From: Kiritimatiellia bacterium
GTDB lineage: Bacteria; Verrucomicrobiota; Kiritimatiellia; RFP12; UBA1067
Direction: 5' to 3'
Assembly: GCA_017628025.1 (NCBI GenBank)
Contig: JAGBZX010000041.1
Span: 1 to 60,834, forward strand
Length of the DNA stretch: 60,834 bases
The translations under genes were made by a program, and so were the position numbers. Below, in pieces: positions 41,652-50,305 of the stretch (position 1 is its first letter; each line of letters starts with the position of its first letter). Under the pieces are notes generated by a model. That model was not told the origin of the DNA. It did no database searches and was given only the letters and a program-made list of their open reading frames with translations.

Positions 41652-44024
41652 TTACTGAAATTGTTTTACAGCTTCTACAATCTTATCAAACGCTTGACCT
41701 ACTTCTTCGTCAGTCAATGTGCGTTCAGGACTGCGGAACTCAAGCGAATACGCCCTAGAATCTTTAAAGACGTCAAAAAGCTCAACCTTAACGAGATTCT
41801 TGCCGCCGTTAGCGCGTATAACTTGAGTAATTTCGCTATCCTTAACACCCTTCTTAGCCTTAACAGCAATATCACGCATTACTCCTGGGAACTGAGGAAC
41901 AGGCGAAACCTTTCCAGTCTCAGAAGTATGCTTAAGAAGCATCTTAACTTCTAATTCTGCTAAAACTAGTTGGGTTGTAAGACGGAAAGGATGACGATGC
42001 GCCGCGTCTACCGCGCCTAAAACACCAATAGCCTTACCGTTTAATTTGATCTCAAGAGCTGCGGCAAATGGCTTGCGATTAACAGGTGAAAACTCAACCT
42101 TGCCAGCATGAAGACGCTTTAGAAGCAACTCTACAGCACCCTTCATCCAAAGGACAGCCTCTTCTTCTCCAAGCTGAGGACGACGGCGAAGAATCTCGCG
42201 ACCAACAGGCCCACAGAAACCAAGACAGAGCATTTGCTTTTCGCACGGCCTATCGTTTGCGGTAAAGAACACCTTACCAGTTTCAAAAAGCATCACGCCA
42301 TTAGGCTCGTGAGAAGCATTGCGACCTAATGTCTGATACATTTGTGGCATCAAACTTGGACGCATCACACCATACTCTACAGAGACTGGATCTGGTATTA
42401 CAAGTCGCGAGGATGCGTTAGAATCGTCAAAATCATCTAACTCTCTAGCGCTTAAGAACGAATAATGCATCGCTTGACTAAAACCAAGCGACATACAGAG
42501 TTCTGAAACGCGTGAAAGCGCTTTAAATGGCTTTTCATCAAGCGTGGAAACACTTGGAGCAGAAGGCATCTCGTCGGGAATATTGTCTAGCCCATAGAGT
42601 CTAGCGGCCTCCTCTGCTAAATCTGCTTCAAGTGATATATCCCAACGCCATGACGGGACTTTAAAAACAGCTTTCGTTTCATCTTTTGAGACTAGTTTTA
42701 AATCAACAGATTCAAGAAGCGAAACCATCTTGTCATTAGACAAATCAATACCGATAAGAGCTCTAACTCTATCAAAGTTAAGTTCAACATCGTCGTTAAG
42801 AGGCATTGTTCTATTATCAACATCAATTACCCCGCGAGCAATTTTAGCATCTCCATATTTCTGAAGGAGGTGCGCTGCACGACGAGATGCAAAATCTGCA
42901 ATGTCTTTATCGACGCCACGAATGTATCTATAGGAAGCCTCACTTGAAATACCAAGCTTAGTAGCCGTATACTTCGTCGAGGCTGGGTCGAAAAGAGCAC
43001 TTTCTAACATTACGCTACGAGTAACTTGAGCAATCTCCGATTCTTCGCCACCCATAACGCCTGCCACTGCATTAGGCTTTTCGGCATCACAAATAACAAG
43101 CATCGAAGTATCAAGCTCTCTATCAATACCATCGAGAGTTTTGATTTTCTCGCCATCACGCGCAGTTCTAACGACAATAGTTCTATCTTTTAATGTCGTG
43201 TGATCAAAGGCATGTAAAGGAGCGCCAAGTTCCATTAAAACATAGTTTGTAACGTCTACCACAAGCCCTAGGCTACGCATACCACAAAGCTCAAGACGCT
43301 TAGCAATTAATTCAGGTGAAGGCCCATCATTGACAGATGTAATAACACGAGCTGTGTAACGCGGACATTTTAGAGTATCTTCTACTTGAACCTTTACTTC
43401 ATTAGTAACATCTTCATCACTTTCAACGAAGTCAACTTCAGGCCATTTCCATGGACGACCTAAAATCGCGGCAAAATCGCGAGCAATACCGATAACAGAA
43501 AGAGCATCTGGGCGATTCCACGTAACCTCAATATCAAGAACAACCTCTGGCTTTTCTAGAGAAACAACATCGCGAACGAGCGTTCCTGCTTTTATATCGC
43601 TCGAAAACTCCATAATCCCGGAGTGGTCGTCTCCAAGCTTAAGTTCTTTAGAAGAGCAGCACATACCAAACGACTCAACGCCGCGAAGCTTGCCCTTTTT
43701 GATTTTAAAACCACCTTCTGGAACAACTGCACCAATTTTTGCAAAAGCCGTTTTAATACCCTTGCGCATATTTGGCGCACCGCACACGACTTGATATTCT
43801 TCAGTGCCGTCAGAAACTTTGCAAACGTGAAGATGATCACTATTTGGGTGATCTTCGCATTCAAGCACATCTACAACAACGAAAAGCTCTGAAAGAAGTT
43901 CTTGTCCGATAGTTTCAATCGTCTCAACTTGAAGTCCTGCGCGAGTAAGTTTTTCTGCTAATTCTTCTGGCTTTATATCATCAATCTTTACAAATTCATT
44001 AAGCCAACTCAGGGGCACTCTCAT
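41652..44024 (-). CDS. pheT: Phenylalanyl-tRNA synthetase beta subunit
   Basis: About 790 residues, full length. MRVPLSWLNEFVKIDDI is the typical start. The OB-fold tRNA-binding domain (about 38-150) has VLECEDHPNSDHLHVCKV, followed by B3/B4 editing and B5 domains (RGVDKDIADFASRRAA), the core catalytic-like domain and the C-terminal anticodon-binding FDX-ACB domain (PQFPGVMRDIAVKAKKGV). ATG 44024 has GAGGAGG 6 nt upstream inside the preceding gene, which it overlaps by 26 nt. pheS is in a separate transcription unit. Confidence 0.96.
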   Translation of the reverse strand: MRVPLSWLNEFVKIDDIKPEELAEKLTRAGLQVETIETIGQELLSELFVVVDVLECEDHPNSDHLHVCKVSDGTEEYQVVCGAPNMRKGIKTAFAKIGAVVPEGGFKIKKGKLRGVESFGMCCSSKELKLGDDHSGIMEFSSDIKAGTLVRDVVSLEKPEVVLDIEVTWNRPDALSVIGIARDFAAILGRPWKWPEVDFVESDEDVTNEVKVQVEDTLKCPRYTARVITSVNDGPSPELIAKRLELCGMRSLGLVVDVTNYVLMELGAPLHAFDHTTLKDRTIVVRTARDGEKIKTLDGIDRELDTSMLVICDAEKPNAVAGVMGGEESEIAQVTRSVMLESALFDPASTKYTATKLGISSEASYRYIRGVDKDIADFASRRAAHLLQKYGDAKIARGVIDVDNRTMPLNDDVELNFDRVRALIGIDLSNDKMVSLLESVDLKLVSKDETKAVFKVPSWRWDISLEADLAEEAARLYGLDNIPDEMPSAPSVSTLDEKPFKALSRVSELCMSLGFSQAMHYSFLSARELDDFDDSNASSRLVIPDPVSVEYGVMRPSLMPQMYQTLGRNASHEPNGVMLFETGKVFFTANDRPCEKQMLCLGFCGPVGREILRRRPQLGEEEAVLWMKGAVELLLKRLHAGKVEFSPVNRKPFAAALEIKLNGKAIGVLGAVDAAHRHPFRLTTQLVLAELEVKMLLKHTSETGKVSPVPQFPGVMRDIAVKAKKGVKDSEITQVIRANGGKNLVKVELFDVFKDSRAYSLEFRSPERTLTDEEVGQAFDKIVEAVKQFQ

Positions 44025-45354
44025 CTTTAACCTCCTCAACCTTCTTCTCCGAAGGCTCTTCTATAATTGATTCTGCCGCTACTTCTAGATCTGTAGCTTT
44101 TGATGATTCTTTCTTGTCTTTACGCCATGACGGCCCATACTTAGGAAATTTCTCGACAGCAGCATAAGCACCATTTGTAAAATTAATTACATGACCAGTT
44201 GTCACAAGCCACTGAAGATGCTTCTCGTCATCTGGCTCATTTACAATCTCGTTTTTAAATCTGCAAGGATTTTCTGCGATAAATACTGCTATCTTTCTAA
44301 GTTCAGGTATCGCGTGTTCAACATCTAAGGGTTTGTATTCAATTGAAGAAACAAACTCTTGACCATGAGAATCATTAACTCTAAAGAAGTGCATCTTGCG
44401 ATAATGAAACGCTCCATGTAGCGCAAAACACATCGCTCTTGGCGAAAGCCTCTCATCATGAAGCGCCTTGCGTGCCGCAATAGCAAGCGGCTTAAACGGC
44501 GACGACATCGCCTTCTCTGCCGTGATCATAAGATTTTTAGGGGCACTAATTAAGGAAGGAAGATAATTAATCTTAAAGCGCCCTTCTGCTTGTTCACGCG
44601 TCAGATTATATACCTCGTCTTCGCCTGCGCCTTTTAATCTATACAAGGTTTTCTTGCATGAACTATTGCGCCAAGCCTCAATAGCCTCAGCATCACGAAC
44701 AATTTCAATATGAGAACGATATTCCTGTTCGCTCATATTAGGATAACGCGTGCGAATAATTTCACGAATATTGGAATTATAATCATGAATATTAGGCGGC
44801 CCAATATAAATACCAGATAAACCGCACTTAGCTACACAAGAAAAATTGCCTTTTGGCGGCTCAATTTCTACTTCAGAAAATTCAAAGTAGTCTTCAAGAT
44901 GCGCAGAAAGTATATGCTGAGAAACTTCATCTGCTGAAGGTGAAGCAAAACCGCAAACCTTGCACTGATGGAACGATACTTTATCTTTAGGAACAACCTT
45001 AAGCAAAACAGAAGAAGGATTGTCTAGGAAAAAATACGCTAAATCTTTAAGCTTAAAAGCGTGAGTATCATGCTGAAGCTTTTTAATTATTGTACCAAGC
45101 GCTTTTGTGTCAGGCAAAACTTTAATATCAGCCGTAAAAGGCGGCAATTGTTCAAACTTCGGCCTAGGAGCTTGTGAACGCGAAAAAGATTTCTTTTTCG
45201 CATTGAAGCGGCCTTCGGTTTGACGAGGTTTTTCGCCAGTACGCTCCTCGCTAAGTGGACGCGTTTTACCAATATTAACGCCAGCGTCTTTCTTCGCCCA
45301 ATCTGGTGTAAAGTCAAACGCCCCAATTGAAAGTTTAGTATCTTCTATTTCCAT
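43999..45354 (-). CDS. Conserved hypothetical protein with C2H2-type zinc finger
   Basis: About 451 residues. A basic, disordered N-terminal part (about 20-75, NAKKKSFSRSQAPRPKF) is followed by a canonical C2H2 finger, CKVCGFASPSADEVSQHILSAH (CX2CX12HX4H), near residues 133-154 and a second Cys/His cluster (CVAKCGLSGIYIGPPNIH) near 180. Helical domains and an acidic tail end the protein. Nucleic-acid binding is likely but unproven; similar proteins occur in PVC genomes. ATG 45354 sits 7 nt after TATAAT, so the mRNA should be leaderless. It is the first gene of the unit containing pheT. Confidence 0.82.
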   Translation of the reverse strand: MEIEDTKLSIGAFDFTPDWAKKDAGVNIGKTRPLSEERTGEKPRQTEGRFNAKKKSFSRSQAPRPKFEQLPPFTADIKVLPDTKALGTIIKKLQHDTHAFKLKDLAYFFLDNPSSVLLKVVPKDKVSFHQCKVCGFASPSADEVSQHILSAHLEDYFEFSEVEIEPPKGNFSCVAKCGLSGIYIGPPNIHDYNSNIREIIRTRYPNMSEQEYRSHIEIVRDAEAIEAWRNSSCKKTLYRLKGAGEDEVYNLTREQAEGRFKINYLPSLISAPKNLMITAEKAMSSPFKPLAIAARKALHDERLSPRAMCFALHGAFHYRKMHFFRVNDSHGQEFVSSIEYKPLDVEHAIPELRKIAVFIAENPCRFKNEIVNEPDDEKHLQWLVTTGHVINFTNGAYAAVEKFPKYGPSWRKDKKESSKATDLEVAAESIIEEPSEKKVEEVKDESAPELA

Positions 45355-45361
45355 GTGTTGA

Positions 45362-45390
45362 ATTATATCAAATTGCCTAAAAACTAGCAA
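45362..45390 (-). promoter_or_regulatory. Promoter TTGCTA-N17-TGATATAAT of the C2H2-pheT unit, predicted leaderless
   Basis: On the minus strand TATAAT is at 45367-45362 with extended TG, and TTGCTA at 45390-45385 is a fair -35 at 17 nt. The -35 is one arm of a 6-bp inverted repeat, TAGCAA (45385-45390) / TTGCTA (45397-45402), a possible operator. Confidence 0.72.
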
Positions 45391-45436
45391 TAATTCTTGC
45401 TAATGTGTAAGTATTTTTGAAATCTTACGAAAATCG

Positions 45437-45477
45437 CTTTATTTTCATAAAGAGACTTTATTGAACGCGTTCAATAA
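45437..45477. promoter_or_regulatory. Palindrome array between the LamG gene and the C2H2 gene
   Basis: A perfect 20-bp palindrome TTATTGAACGCGTTCAATAA is at 45458-45477, 8 nt after the LamG stop. It abuts three alternating arms, CTTTAT (45437-45442), ATAAAG (45447-45452) and CTTTAT (45456-45461), so mutually exclusive hairpins are possible. No T-run follows. The TTGAACGCGTTCAA core with central CG looks like a regulator operator; a terminator role for LamG is the alternative. Confidence 0.55.
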
Positions 45478-45485
45478 TATGGATT

Positions 45486-48053
45486 TTATCTAATACTTAA
45501 CGAAAAACCTGGCCAAATCCAATTTATATTATCTCCTTTATTTGAAGAAGCTCGCGCTTTGATTGTTTGGCCAAGCGAAGCATCAGAATGATCTACTGTT
45601 ACATGTTTAACTAATACGTTAGCTCCTGGCGCTACATTCAAGGACCATAACTCGTCTTCAACGGCAGGCGATAATATCACATTGCCTTCTTTGTTTCCAT
45701 TAAATACAAGAGAACCGCCTTCTGCTATATTTACGCAATTTGTACTACCAGTACCAAAAAGTAGTTTTTTGCCAGGTGTTGTGCAAACTAAATTATTAAA
45801 AACACACGTTCCTGTAATAAGCGAGTCATCTGGACCACAAAAACGAAGCTCACCAGTATATGCCTGTAATTTAGGAGCATTAAGTCCTGCGTTAAAATCG
45901 CCGTAAATTTCTATATTCTTATCTGCTATCCCAACATGAGCGGCATTACGCATTATTAGAGTACCAATCTTACCAAGGCCAAATTTTTCATCAAGCGGTG
46001 TATACGCTACATAACGATCTATAGCTGAAGAATTATTCTGAATGACATTTAGGTTATCAACAATCAACGTAGCATTTGTTGGCGTTTGATTGTATGCTTG
46101 AAGATATATTGTTCCAGCAGCAGCAGATGATACCCCTTGCTTATTAGAAACATATCCACCGTACGCAGTAATCGTTCCTGTGAAGAAAGTACTAAAATCC
46201 ACAGCCGAAGAATCTGTTTGATAAAGAGCGATACGCCCACCACTGCCACTTTTACCTTTCATCGTGCATCCGCCATTAGCATAAATCTTCCCTGTTCCAT
46301 ATAATTTTGCGCATTTTATCCAAATCGCGCCCCCTGCTCCACTTTGTGATTGGGTGCTAGCATTGTCTCCATTTGCATTTATAGTGCCATTTAAAACTAA
46401 ATCCCCATCTACAAACAATCGAACAACTCCACCACCAGCGCCATAATAACCACCAGCTCCTGCCATTGAAGGCTCTAACGCTGAATCATACGCGTAATTA
46501 GAACTAGCAGTACACCCTCCATGACAAGCAGCTGAACCACCCGATCCAATAGTGCCTGTCGGCGAGCCTCGATAATATCCACAAGCTGCAACATTAATTA
46601 AGGCGTCAGATTCAATCGTCATATTACCGCCTACATCAAGCCACATCTTATAAGCCAATGTTTGAGATACTGGAGGTCTAGATTTATGCGAAAGCGTTGC
46701 GCGACTCTTTAGATAAACATCCCCTGTAATAGTATTTGTGTATGTGTGATTCATTATTAATTTACACGAACCCTCTCCACCACCTAGCTCAAGCGAGGCT
46801 ACTTTTATTGGCTCTATAACTGTTATCGTATCCGTTGTCCCCGCATTAACCGCATTAGAGATAATAACAGAATTATTAATAGATGGAGCAAAATTAGCAG
46901 GCGTTCCACCAGCTAGAAGCCACTTTGAGGAATCTTCAAATGCACCACTTCCTCCTGCCCAATACAAAACAGCATTATTTGGAATGGTTGTTGCGCTAAT
47001 ATCTTCAAAAAGAGGCCTCATGAGAGAAATAGTCACTGTATCATTTATTGAGTCATTAGGCAAAACACAGTTCTTACCTAGCCCTTTCCATACAAAACTC
47101 ACATTAGGTTCAGACGAACGCACTTTAAGCTTTACAACTTCTCCTGCCGGACGCCATGTGTCTATCGATGAAGCCCATGTCAAGCCATCATCAATTGAGT
47201 ACTCTATTTTATTGTCGGCACTAGTAACAACTAGCTTAACTTCCGTTCCATTTTCTCCTTCTCGTATTCTGGTAAAAGCATTAGCCTCATCCGCACCAAA
47301 ATAACGCACTTCATCAACTATTGCGTTTTGAATTCTCTCAGATGGTGAAAGAACTTTATTATACATACGAACAGAACGAACTTGTGCTTTAGCATAAGAG
47401 AATAGTATCGTGTCAACATTCCCTAGAGAGTGGTTTGCAACACCAGTATTTACAAATGCGACAGGGCCATCATCAAATGATAAACTTGCCCCATTAGCAT
47501 CAACAACTATAGTAACAAGAACAAAGTCATTTAAGTACTTCGCTGTTGAGAATGGCAATATTTCCGTTTTACCAGCATACGTAAACTTACGAAATGGGTG
47601 TGCAGGAATCAGGCTAGAGGCATCTCCTAACGCTAAACCACTGCTTAGCGAGATATAGGACGAATCTGCATAGAAAGATGTTTGTTTTACAAGAATTTGA
47701 AATGTACAGTTTTTATTTTTTAAAGCCGTTCGAAAATTTGAATTGCCAAACCTAATGCCGCCCAAACTACCATTTGAACCTAATGTTACATAATCAGTAC
47801 CGTCATATGTATAACAAAATTGATTTTTAGTTTTTACTGTTCCAATATCAGCAGTAAGTTCCTTCCATAATGCAGGAGTGCCATGAATCTCCTCTTTTGT
47901 TTCAGCATTAACACCATTATTTGCGATTGCATCAAAATGTCCAACAAGCCCTTCTTGAATATACGACTTCACCCAAAGCGTATCAGCAAAAAGAGAAGAA
48001 GCAAAGGAAACTACAACAGTAAAAAAAGTAGTTGCAAATAATTTTAAAGACAT
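45486..48053 (-). CDS. Secreted LamG/beta-helix surface protein (adhesin-like)
   Basis: An 855-residue protein with signal peptide MSLKLFATTFFTVVVSFASSLFA. The first third (about 30-250) is a concanavalin/LamG-like domain: EGLVGHFDAIANNG, YDGTDYVTLGSNGSLGG, and VRSVRMYNKVLSPSERIQ. The middle is a Bacon/Ig-like stretch. From about residue 400 a Gly-rich parallel beta-helix-like region has repeated GAGGxxxxGGG and cysteines, then LQAYTGELRFCGPDDS. No PEP-CTERM, autotransporter barrel or LPXTG end is visible; it ends WPGFSLSIR. It is probably exported to the surface, with adhesion or glycan binding inferred. Its promoter holds a 12-G tract. Confidence 0.82.
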   Translation of the reverse strand: MSLKLFATTFFTVVVSFASSLFADTLWVKSYIQEGLVGHFDAIANNGVNAETKEEIHGTPALWKELTADIGTVKTKNQFCYTYDGTDYVTLGSNGSLGGIRFGNSNFRTALKNKNCTFQILVKQTSFYADSSYISLSSGLALGDASSLIPAHPFRKFTYAGKTEILPFSTAKYLNDFVLVTIVVDANGASLSFDDGPVAFVNTGVANHSLGNVDTILFSYAKAQVRSVRMYNKVLSPSERIQNAIVDEVRYFGADEANAFTRIREGENGTEVKLVVTSADNKIEYSIDDGLTWASSIDTWRPAGEVVKLKVRSSEPNVSFVWKGLGKNCVLPNDSINDTVTISLMRPLFEDISATTIPNNAVLYWAGGSGAFEDSSKWLLAGGTPANFAPSINNSVIISNAVNAGTTDTITVIEPIKVASLELGGGEGSCKLIMNHTYTNTITGDVYLKSRATLSHKSRPPVSQTLAYKMWLDVGGNMTIESDALINVAACGYYRGSPTGTIGSGGSAACHGGCTASSNYAYDSALEPSMAGAGGYYGAGGGVVRLFVDGDLVLNGTINANGDNASTQSQSGAGGAIWIKCAKLYGTGKIYANGGCTMKGKSGSGGRIALYQTDSSAVDFSTFFTGTITAYGGYVSNKQGVSSAAAGTIYLQAYNQTPTNATLIVDNLNVIQNNSSAIDRYVAYTPLDEKFGLGKIGTLIMRNAAHVGIADKNIEIYGDFNAGLNAPKLQAYTGELRFCGPDDSLITGTCVFNNLVCTTPGKKLLFGTGSTNCVNIAEGGSLVFNGNKEGNVILSPAVEDELWSLNVAPGANVLVKHVTVDHSDASLGQTIKARASSNKGDNINWIWPGFSLSIR

Positions 48054-48079
48054 AACACGCCCTTTCCTATTATGCTAGT

Positions 48080-48110
48080 ATTTTAGAAATTACCCCCCCC
48101 CCCCTGTCAA
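48080..48110 (-). promoter_or_regulatory. LamG promoter with a 12-G tract in the -35/-10 spacer (likely phase variable)
   Basis: On the minus strand TTGACA (48110-48105) is followed by 12 G (48104-48093), TAATTTC, and TAAAAT (48085-48080). The spacer is 19 nt, 2 more than optimal; loss of two G would give 17. AGGAAAGG (48068-48061) is the RBS for ATG 48053. A 17-nt A/T tract just upstream could act as an UP element. Slippage in such tracts changes promoter strength in known phase-variable surface genes. Confidence 0.78.
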
Positions 48111-48237
48111 GAAAAAAAATAAAAAAAAACAACCGGCAAAGTAATCGGATTAACACGAAAAAGACAAGAGCTTGGGAACACTTTCCCTTGTAGGGAGTAT
48201 CAGTGGTTATAATTCTCTAAAAGTGCGAGTAATCACA
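48111..48237. other. Intergenic spacer with a weak hairpin
   Basis: No gene is seen between the LamG promoter and the DUF212 gene. A 5-bp hairpin GGGAA-CACT-TTCCC near 48175-48188 lies about 50 nt past the stop of the DUF212 gene. Only a short T-rich stretch follows it on the minus strand, so a terminator role is doubtful. The A/T tract at 48112-48129 belongs to the LamG promoter region. Confidence 0.4.
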
Positions 48238-48714
48238 TTACTTCCAGTAATAGCAAAGGATTGTTGCCCATACAATGCCTGTAATCATCCCGCAAAAAAC
48301 TTCAAGCCGTGTATGACCTAAAAGTTCACGGAGACGCTCTTTGGGTTTAAACTTTAACTCTCTAATATCACGCACTATTGCATTTAAAATTTTTGCATGC
48401 TCTCCTGCTGCATGTCTTAAAGTGGCTGCGTCAAACATCGTTACTACTGCAAAGCCTACTGCAATTGTCGCTATTGGCGTATTAAAGCCTTCTGTATAAC
48501 CGATACTAAATGCTAACGCAGAAACAGCTGCAGAGTGACTCGATGGCATGCCACCTGTCGAAACTAAATACGCAAAATCAAACTCCTTTGTCTTGCATGC
48601 GGCGATAATTATTTTAATAAAACTAGCTACAACCCAGCCTCCTATACCGCACCAAAACCATTTATTTACAAAAAGATCCCAAAACTCACAATGTTCTATA
48701 GCTGCTAATACCAT
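48238..48714 (-). CDS. Divergent PAP2-family (DUF212) membrane protein
   Basis: A 158-residue membrane protein with STGGMPSSHSAAVSALAFSIG, FDAATLRHAAGEHAKILN and LRELLGHTRLEVFCGMITG, the three conserved stretches of the DUF212 branch of PAP2 phosphatases. The His in PSSHSA corresponds to a PAP2 active-site residue. By analogy it may dephosphorylate a lipid phosphate such as undecaprenyl diphosphate, but this branch is not biochemically settled. It is the last gene of the long minus-strand series; the response regulator lies 28 nt upstream. Confidence 0.88.
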   Translation of the reverse strand: MVLAAIEHCEFWDLFVNKWFWCGIGGWVVASFIKIIIAACKTKEFDFAYLVSTGGMPSSHSAAVSALAFSIGYTEGFNTPIATIAVGFAVVTMFDAATLRHAAGEHAKILNAIVRDIRELKFKPKERLRELLGHTRLEVFCGMITGIVWATILCYYWK

Positions 48715-48742
48715 TTTATTTGTTCCTTAAATATTTTGATGA

Positions 48743-49426
48743 CTAATTACGCTCAAGCTTATAGCCTCGCGCTCTCTCACAAACAACTTTTGAACCGCAC
48801 GCACCTAATTTTTTACGAAGATTGCATACATGCACGTATAGCATAGTATCTACACAAGCAAACCCCAAGCCACGCAAGGAGGATATGATTGAATTCACAC
48901 TTAAGAAGGCACCATTTGCATTATAAAGAAGTTTAAGTAAATCAGATTCTGTCTTTGTAAGGTGATCTATTACCTTCTCTTTTGAGTATATCGCACCTAA
49001 AGAAAAATCTATTTTCAACTCTCCAATCTGCGCTAAATCTTGAACCTCATCACCTGCTATTTCAATCGTTCTCTCTAGTGCCCTTCTAACACGCGCTACT
49101 AAAAGACATCCTTCAACGCTCTTCGATATAAAATCATGAGCACCGACACTAAAAGCGTGCATTTCATCCGCGTCAGAATCTTTAGCCGTTAGAAAAATTA
49201 TCGGCACTTTACTATCAATTTCATAGATCTTTTTTGCTGCGGCATAGCCATTCATCTTTGGCATCATAACATCCATCACCACTAAATCAGGCTTGGCTTG
49301 AGCAAATTTAATCAATGCAATTTCACCATTTGAAGCGATGCGAACAGAATATCCTTCACTCTCAAAAAGAAGTTTCAATTGTTCACGCACAATGCGTTCA
49401 TCATCTACTATTAAAAGCTCAGACAT
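48743..49426 (-). CDS. OmpR/PhoB-type response regulator, orphan
   Basis: 227 residues. The receiver domain (1-120) has the acidic pair DDE at 8-10, phospho-acceptor Asp in VVMDVMMPKMNG near 52, the Thr in FLTAKDSD and the Lys in FISKSVEG (normally Lys-Pro; here Lys-Ser). The C-terminal winged helix (about 130-227) has LTKTESDLLKLLYNANG and YVHVCNLRKKLG...RARGYKL. It should bind DNA. No histidine kinase gene is adjacent. It directly follows rfbA (0-nt gap), so it is expressed with the pseudopilin operon. Confidence 0.9.
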   Translation of the reverse strand: MSELLIVDDERIVREQLKLLFESEGYSVRIASNGEIALIKFAQAKPDLVVMDVMMPKMNGYAAAKKIYEIDSKVPIIFLTAKDSDADEMHAFSVGAHDFISKSVEGCLLVARVRRALERTIEIAGDEVQDLAQIGELKIDFSLGAIYSKEKVIDHLTKTESDLLKLLYNANGAFLSVNSIISSLRGLGFACVDTMLYVHVCNLRKKLGACGSKVVCERARGYKLERN

Positions 49427-50305
49427 TTAATCTTCTGAACGAGTTTCTAAAATTTTCTTCAAATACTGACCGTAGGTAGAATTACCATAGTCTTCTAAGA
49501 CCTTTGCAAACATTTCTTCAGTAATCCAGCCACGTGAAAGTGCTATTTCTTCAATGCAACTAATCTGAAGTCCTTGTCGTTCAATAATTGCACGAACAAA
49601 ATTTGTCGCATCCGCTAATGACTGATGAGTACCTGTATCAAGCCAGGCATAACCTCTACCCATTGTCTTAACTTGAAGTTGCCCACGAGAAAGATATTCT
49701 TTGTTAATATCAGTTATCTCATATTCTCCTCTGGGAGATGGCTTAAGCTGTAATGCGATTTTAACAACATCATTAGGATAAAAATAAAGACCAGGAATAG
49801 CATAATGAGATTTTGGGCACTTAGGCTTTTCTTCAAGAGAAACAGCAGAGCCCTTATCATCGAATTCAACCACACCATATCGCTCAGGATCCGCTACTCT
49901 ATACCCAAAAATAGTTGGCTCTTTAGACGCGTTTACCTCTTTAAGCATTCGCGGCAGATCCGCACCATAAAAAATATTATCGCCGAGAACTAAGCATACA
50001 TCATCATCACCAATAAAATCTTTTCCAATAACAAATGCCTGCGCTAACCCATTGGGAACTAATTGCTCTTTATAGGTAAACGACATCCCTAAATTGGAAC
50101 CATCTCCCAAAAGACGCTTGAAATTAGGCAAATCTACTGGAGTAGAAATTATAAGAATCTCTCTTATTCCTGCTAACATCAGCGTTGAGAGGGGATAATA
50201 AATCATAGGCTTATCAAACACCGGCAAAAGCTGCTTCGACACAGCCTTTGTAATAGGATGCAGACGCGTCCCTGCCCCCCCTGCTAATATAATGCCCTTT
50301 CTCAC
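49427..50305 (-). CDS. rfbA: Glucose-1-phosphate thymidylyltransferase
   Basis: First enzyme of dTDP-L-rhamnose synthesis: dTTP + glucose-1-phosphate to dTDP-glucose. The nucleotide-binding signature is [22 protein letters not shown] split over residues 4-25. [56 protein letters not shown] and WLDTGTH complete the family pattern. The length of 292 is standard. rfbB, rfbC and rfbD are not in the window. It overlaps the last prepilin gene by 4 nt, which ties a sugar-nucleotide enzyme to the pseudopilin operon. Confidence 0.95.
   Translation of the reverse strand: MRKGIILAGGAGTRLHPITKAVSKQLLPVFDKPMIYYPLSTLMLAGIREILIISTPVDLPNFKRLLGDGSNLGMSFTYKEQLVPNGLAQAFVIGKDFIGDDDVCLVLGDNIFYGADLPRMLKEVNASKEPTIFGYRVADPERYGVVEFDDKGSAVSLEEKPKCPKSHYAIPGLYFYPNDVVKIALQLKPSPRGEYEITDINKEYLSRGQLQVKTMGRGYAWLDTGTHQSLADATNFVRAIIERQGLQISCIEEIALSRGWITEEMFAKVLEDYGNSTYGQYLKKILETRSED

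Noticed and set aside
48093..48104. The poly-C run as only a sequencing or assembly error
   Set aside because: The exact length may well be uncertain, but its position between TTGACA and TAAAAT upstream of a surface gene is too apt to dismiss; I kept it with a request to check reads.
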